Of a DNA stretch of 14,380 nucleotides, positions 14,063 through 14,380 are shown one piece after another; position 1 is the stretch's first letter, and every line of letters begins with the position of its first letter. The translations under genes and the position numbers were made by a program. Under the pieces are notes generated by a model. The model did no database searches, was not told where the DNA came from, and worked only from the letters and a program-made list of their open reading frames with translations. The stretch comes from JBQTKD01 sp052389435 (GTDB lineage: Bacteria > Actinomycetota > Actinomycetes > Sporichthyales > Sporichthyaceae): assembly GCA_052389435.1 (NCBI GenBank), contig JBQTIB010000119.1, positions 1-14,380 on the forward strand, read 5' to 3'.

Positions 14063-14110
14063 TCGCCTTCGGGGTTGCGGCTTCCCTCGTTGGGGTTCCG
14101 CTTCGCTCGT
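14063..14110. repeat. 48-bp direct repeat, copy 1
   Basis: It is identical to copy 2 (14206-14253, offset 143 bp) except at one base (C at 14085 versus A at 14228). Each copy is itself two related halves of about 20 bp, each starting GGGGTT and ending CTCGT, so four related units are present in all. The pattern resembles a dispersed intergenic repeat rather than a gene. Confidence 0.9.
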
Positions 14111-14140
14111 GGTGGGTCGTGGTTTGGGTCGCGTGCGGCG

Positions 14141-14167
14141 GGACGGCCGCGAGTGAAGCGGCCGTCC
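14141..14167. terminator. Hairpin between the 48-bp repeats, possible terminator of the DinB-PPOX operon
   Basis: GGACGGCCGC (14141-14150) pairs with GCGGCCGTCC (14158-14167) around a 7-nt loop, GAGTGAA, giving ten perfect base pairs. It lies 137 bp after the PPOX stop, far for a simple terminator, and is centred between the direct repeats, so it could belong to the repeat element. Confidence 0.5.
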
Positions 14168-14205
14168 TGGCGGGGGTGGGGAGGGCGTGGGGCGACGCTT
14201 CCGTC

Positions 14206-14253
14206 TCGCCTTCGGGGTTGCGGCTTCACTCGTTGGGGTTCCGCTTCGCTCGT
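14206..14253. repeat. 48-bp direct repeat, copy 2
   Basis: This is the second copy of the element at 14063-14110, in the same orientation, with one substitution. It is followed directly by the palindrome CCTAGG (14254-14259). Confidence 0.9.
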
Positions 14254-14327
14254 CCTAGGAGCGTGGGTCAGTAACACGCCCGGGTAGGTCCCACATCCGG
14301 ACGGCGGTGCCGGCGACGATTGGTGCC

Positions 14328-14380
14328 GTGGGTACCGACGATTCGCTGTTCGAGATGGATCCGGTGGAGCGGCCGGAGGG
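14328..14380 (+). CDS. 5' end of an unidentified gene (partial, 17 codons)
   Basis: A GTG at 14328 opens a frame to the window edge with an acidic start MGTDDSLFEMDPVERPE. GACGAT ends 7 nt upstream (-10-like at the second and sixth positions only), and no ribosome binding site is visible, so leaderless initiation is possible. The xxDSLFxx opening resembles the N-termini of some actinobacterial ATPases such as RarA or PcrA-type proteins. Seventeen residues are far too few to assign it. Confidence 0.4.
   Translation, partial: MGTDDSLFEMDPVERPE

Larger units (their letters stand above)
14004..14327. other. Repeat-rich intergenic region without a recognisable gene
   Basis: The 324 bp after the PPOX gene hold two 48-bp direct repeats, a hairpin between them, a short GCGTG/CACGC inverted pair (about 14261-14280) and the start region of the next gene. 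Frames here are short, low-complexity and antisense to the repeats. I see no protein-coding gene. Confidence 0.7.

Noticed and set aside
14063..14253. CRISPR array
   Set aside because: Only two long repeat copies with a 95-bp spacing, no regular spacers and no cas genes.

Overview
This window comes from a very GC-rich actinobacterium, close to a purine-biosynthesis locus. The evidence is strong G/C at third codon positions, GTG and TTG starts, several probable leaderless genes whose TANNNT -10 hexamer lies 6-8 nt before the start codon, and a purA-DUF3151 pair of the kind seen in mycobacteria. I cannot name the genus. No rRNA, tRNA, CRISPR array, transposase or phage gene was seen.

Layout, left to right. 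Positions 1-2386 hold purL (5' part, minus), a small coiled-coil protein gene on the plus strand, then purQ and purS (minus). Positions 2485-3441 hold a galE-type epimerase (plus). Positions 3505-4356 hold a minus-strand protein that looks like a degenerate GGDEF domain. It is divergent from 4637-6055, a single-chain sigma factor / zinc-finger anti-sigma / membrane-anchor fusion. Positions 6137-8806 hold purB and purD (minus), followed by a 60-residue acidic ORF (plus). Positions 9199-11048 hold purA and a DUF3151 gene (minus). Then come a SAM methyltransferase (minus, 11291-12082), two small convergent two-helix membrane proteins (12170-12770), and a translationally coupled DinB-PPOX pair (plus, 13039-14003). 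A repeat-rich gap of about 320 bp follows, and the start of one more gene runs off the right edge.

Working together: PurS, PurQ and PurL form the FGAM synthetase complex (step 4 of de novo purine synthesis). PurD makes GAR (step 2). PurB acts in IMP synthesis and in AMP synthesis, and PurA commits IMP to AMP. The usual purSQL run is broken by the coiled-coil gene on the opposite strand. The purB-purS interval, where purC often sits in actinobacteria, instead holds galE, the GGDEF-like gene and the membrane-tethered sigma fusion.

The most interesting unit is the divergent GGDEF-like / sigma-anti-sigma fusion pair with its comparatively AT-rich 280-bp intergenic region. Secondary points of interest are the leaderless promoters, a 48-bp direct repeat flanking a hairpin near the right edge, a 21-bp tandem repeat beside purA, and two convergent gene pairs whose stop codons are built into shared palindromes.
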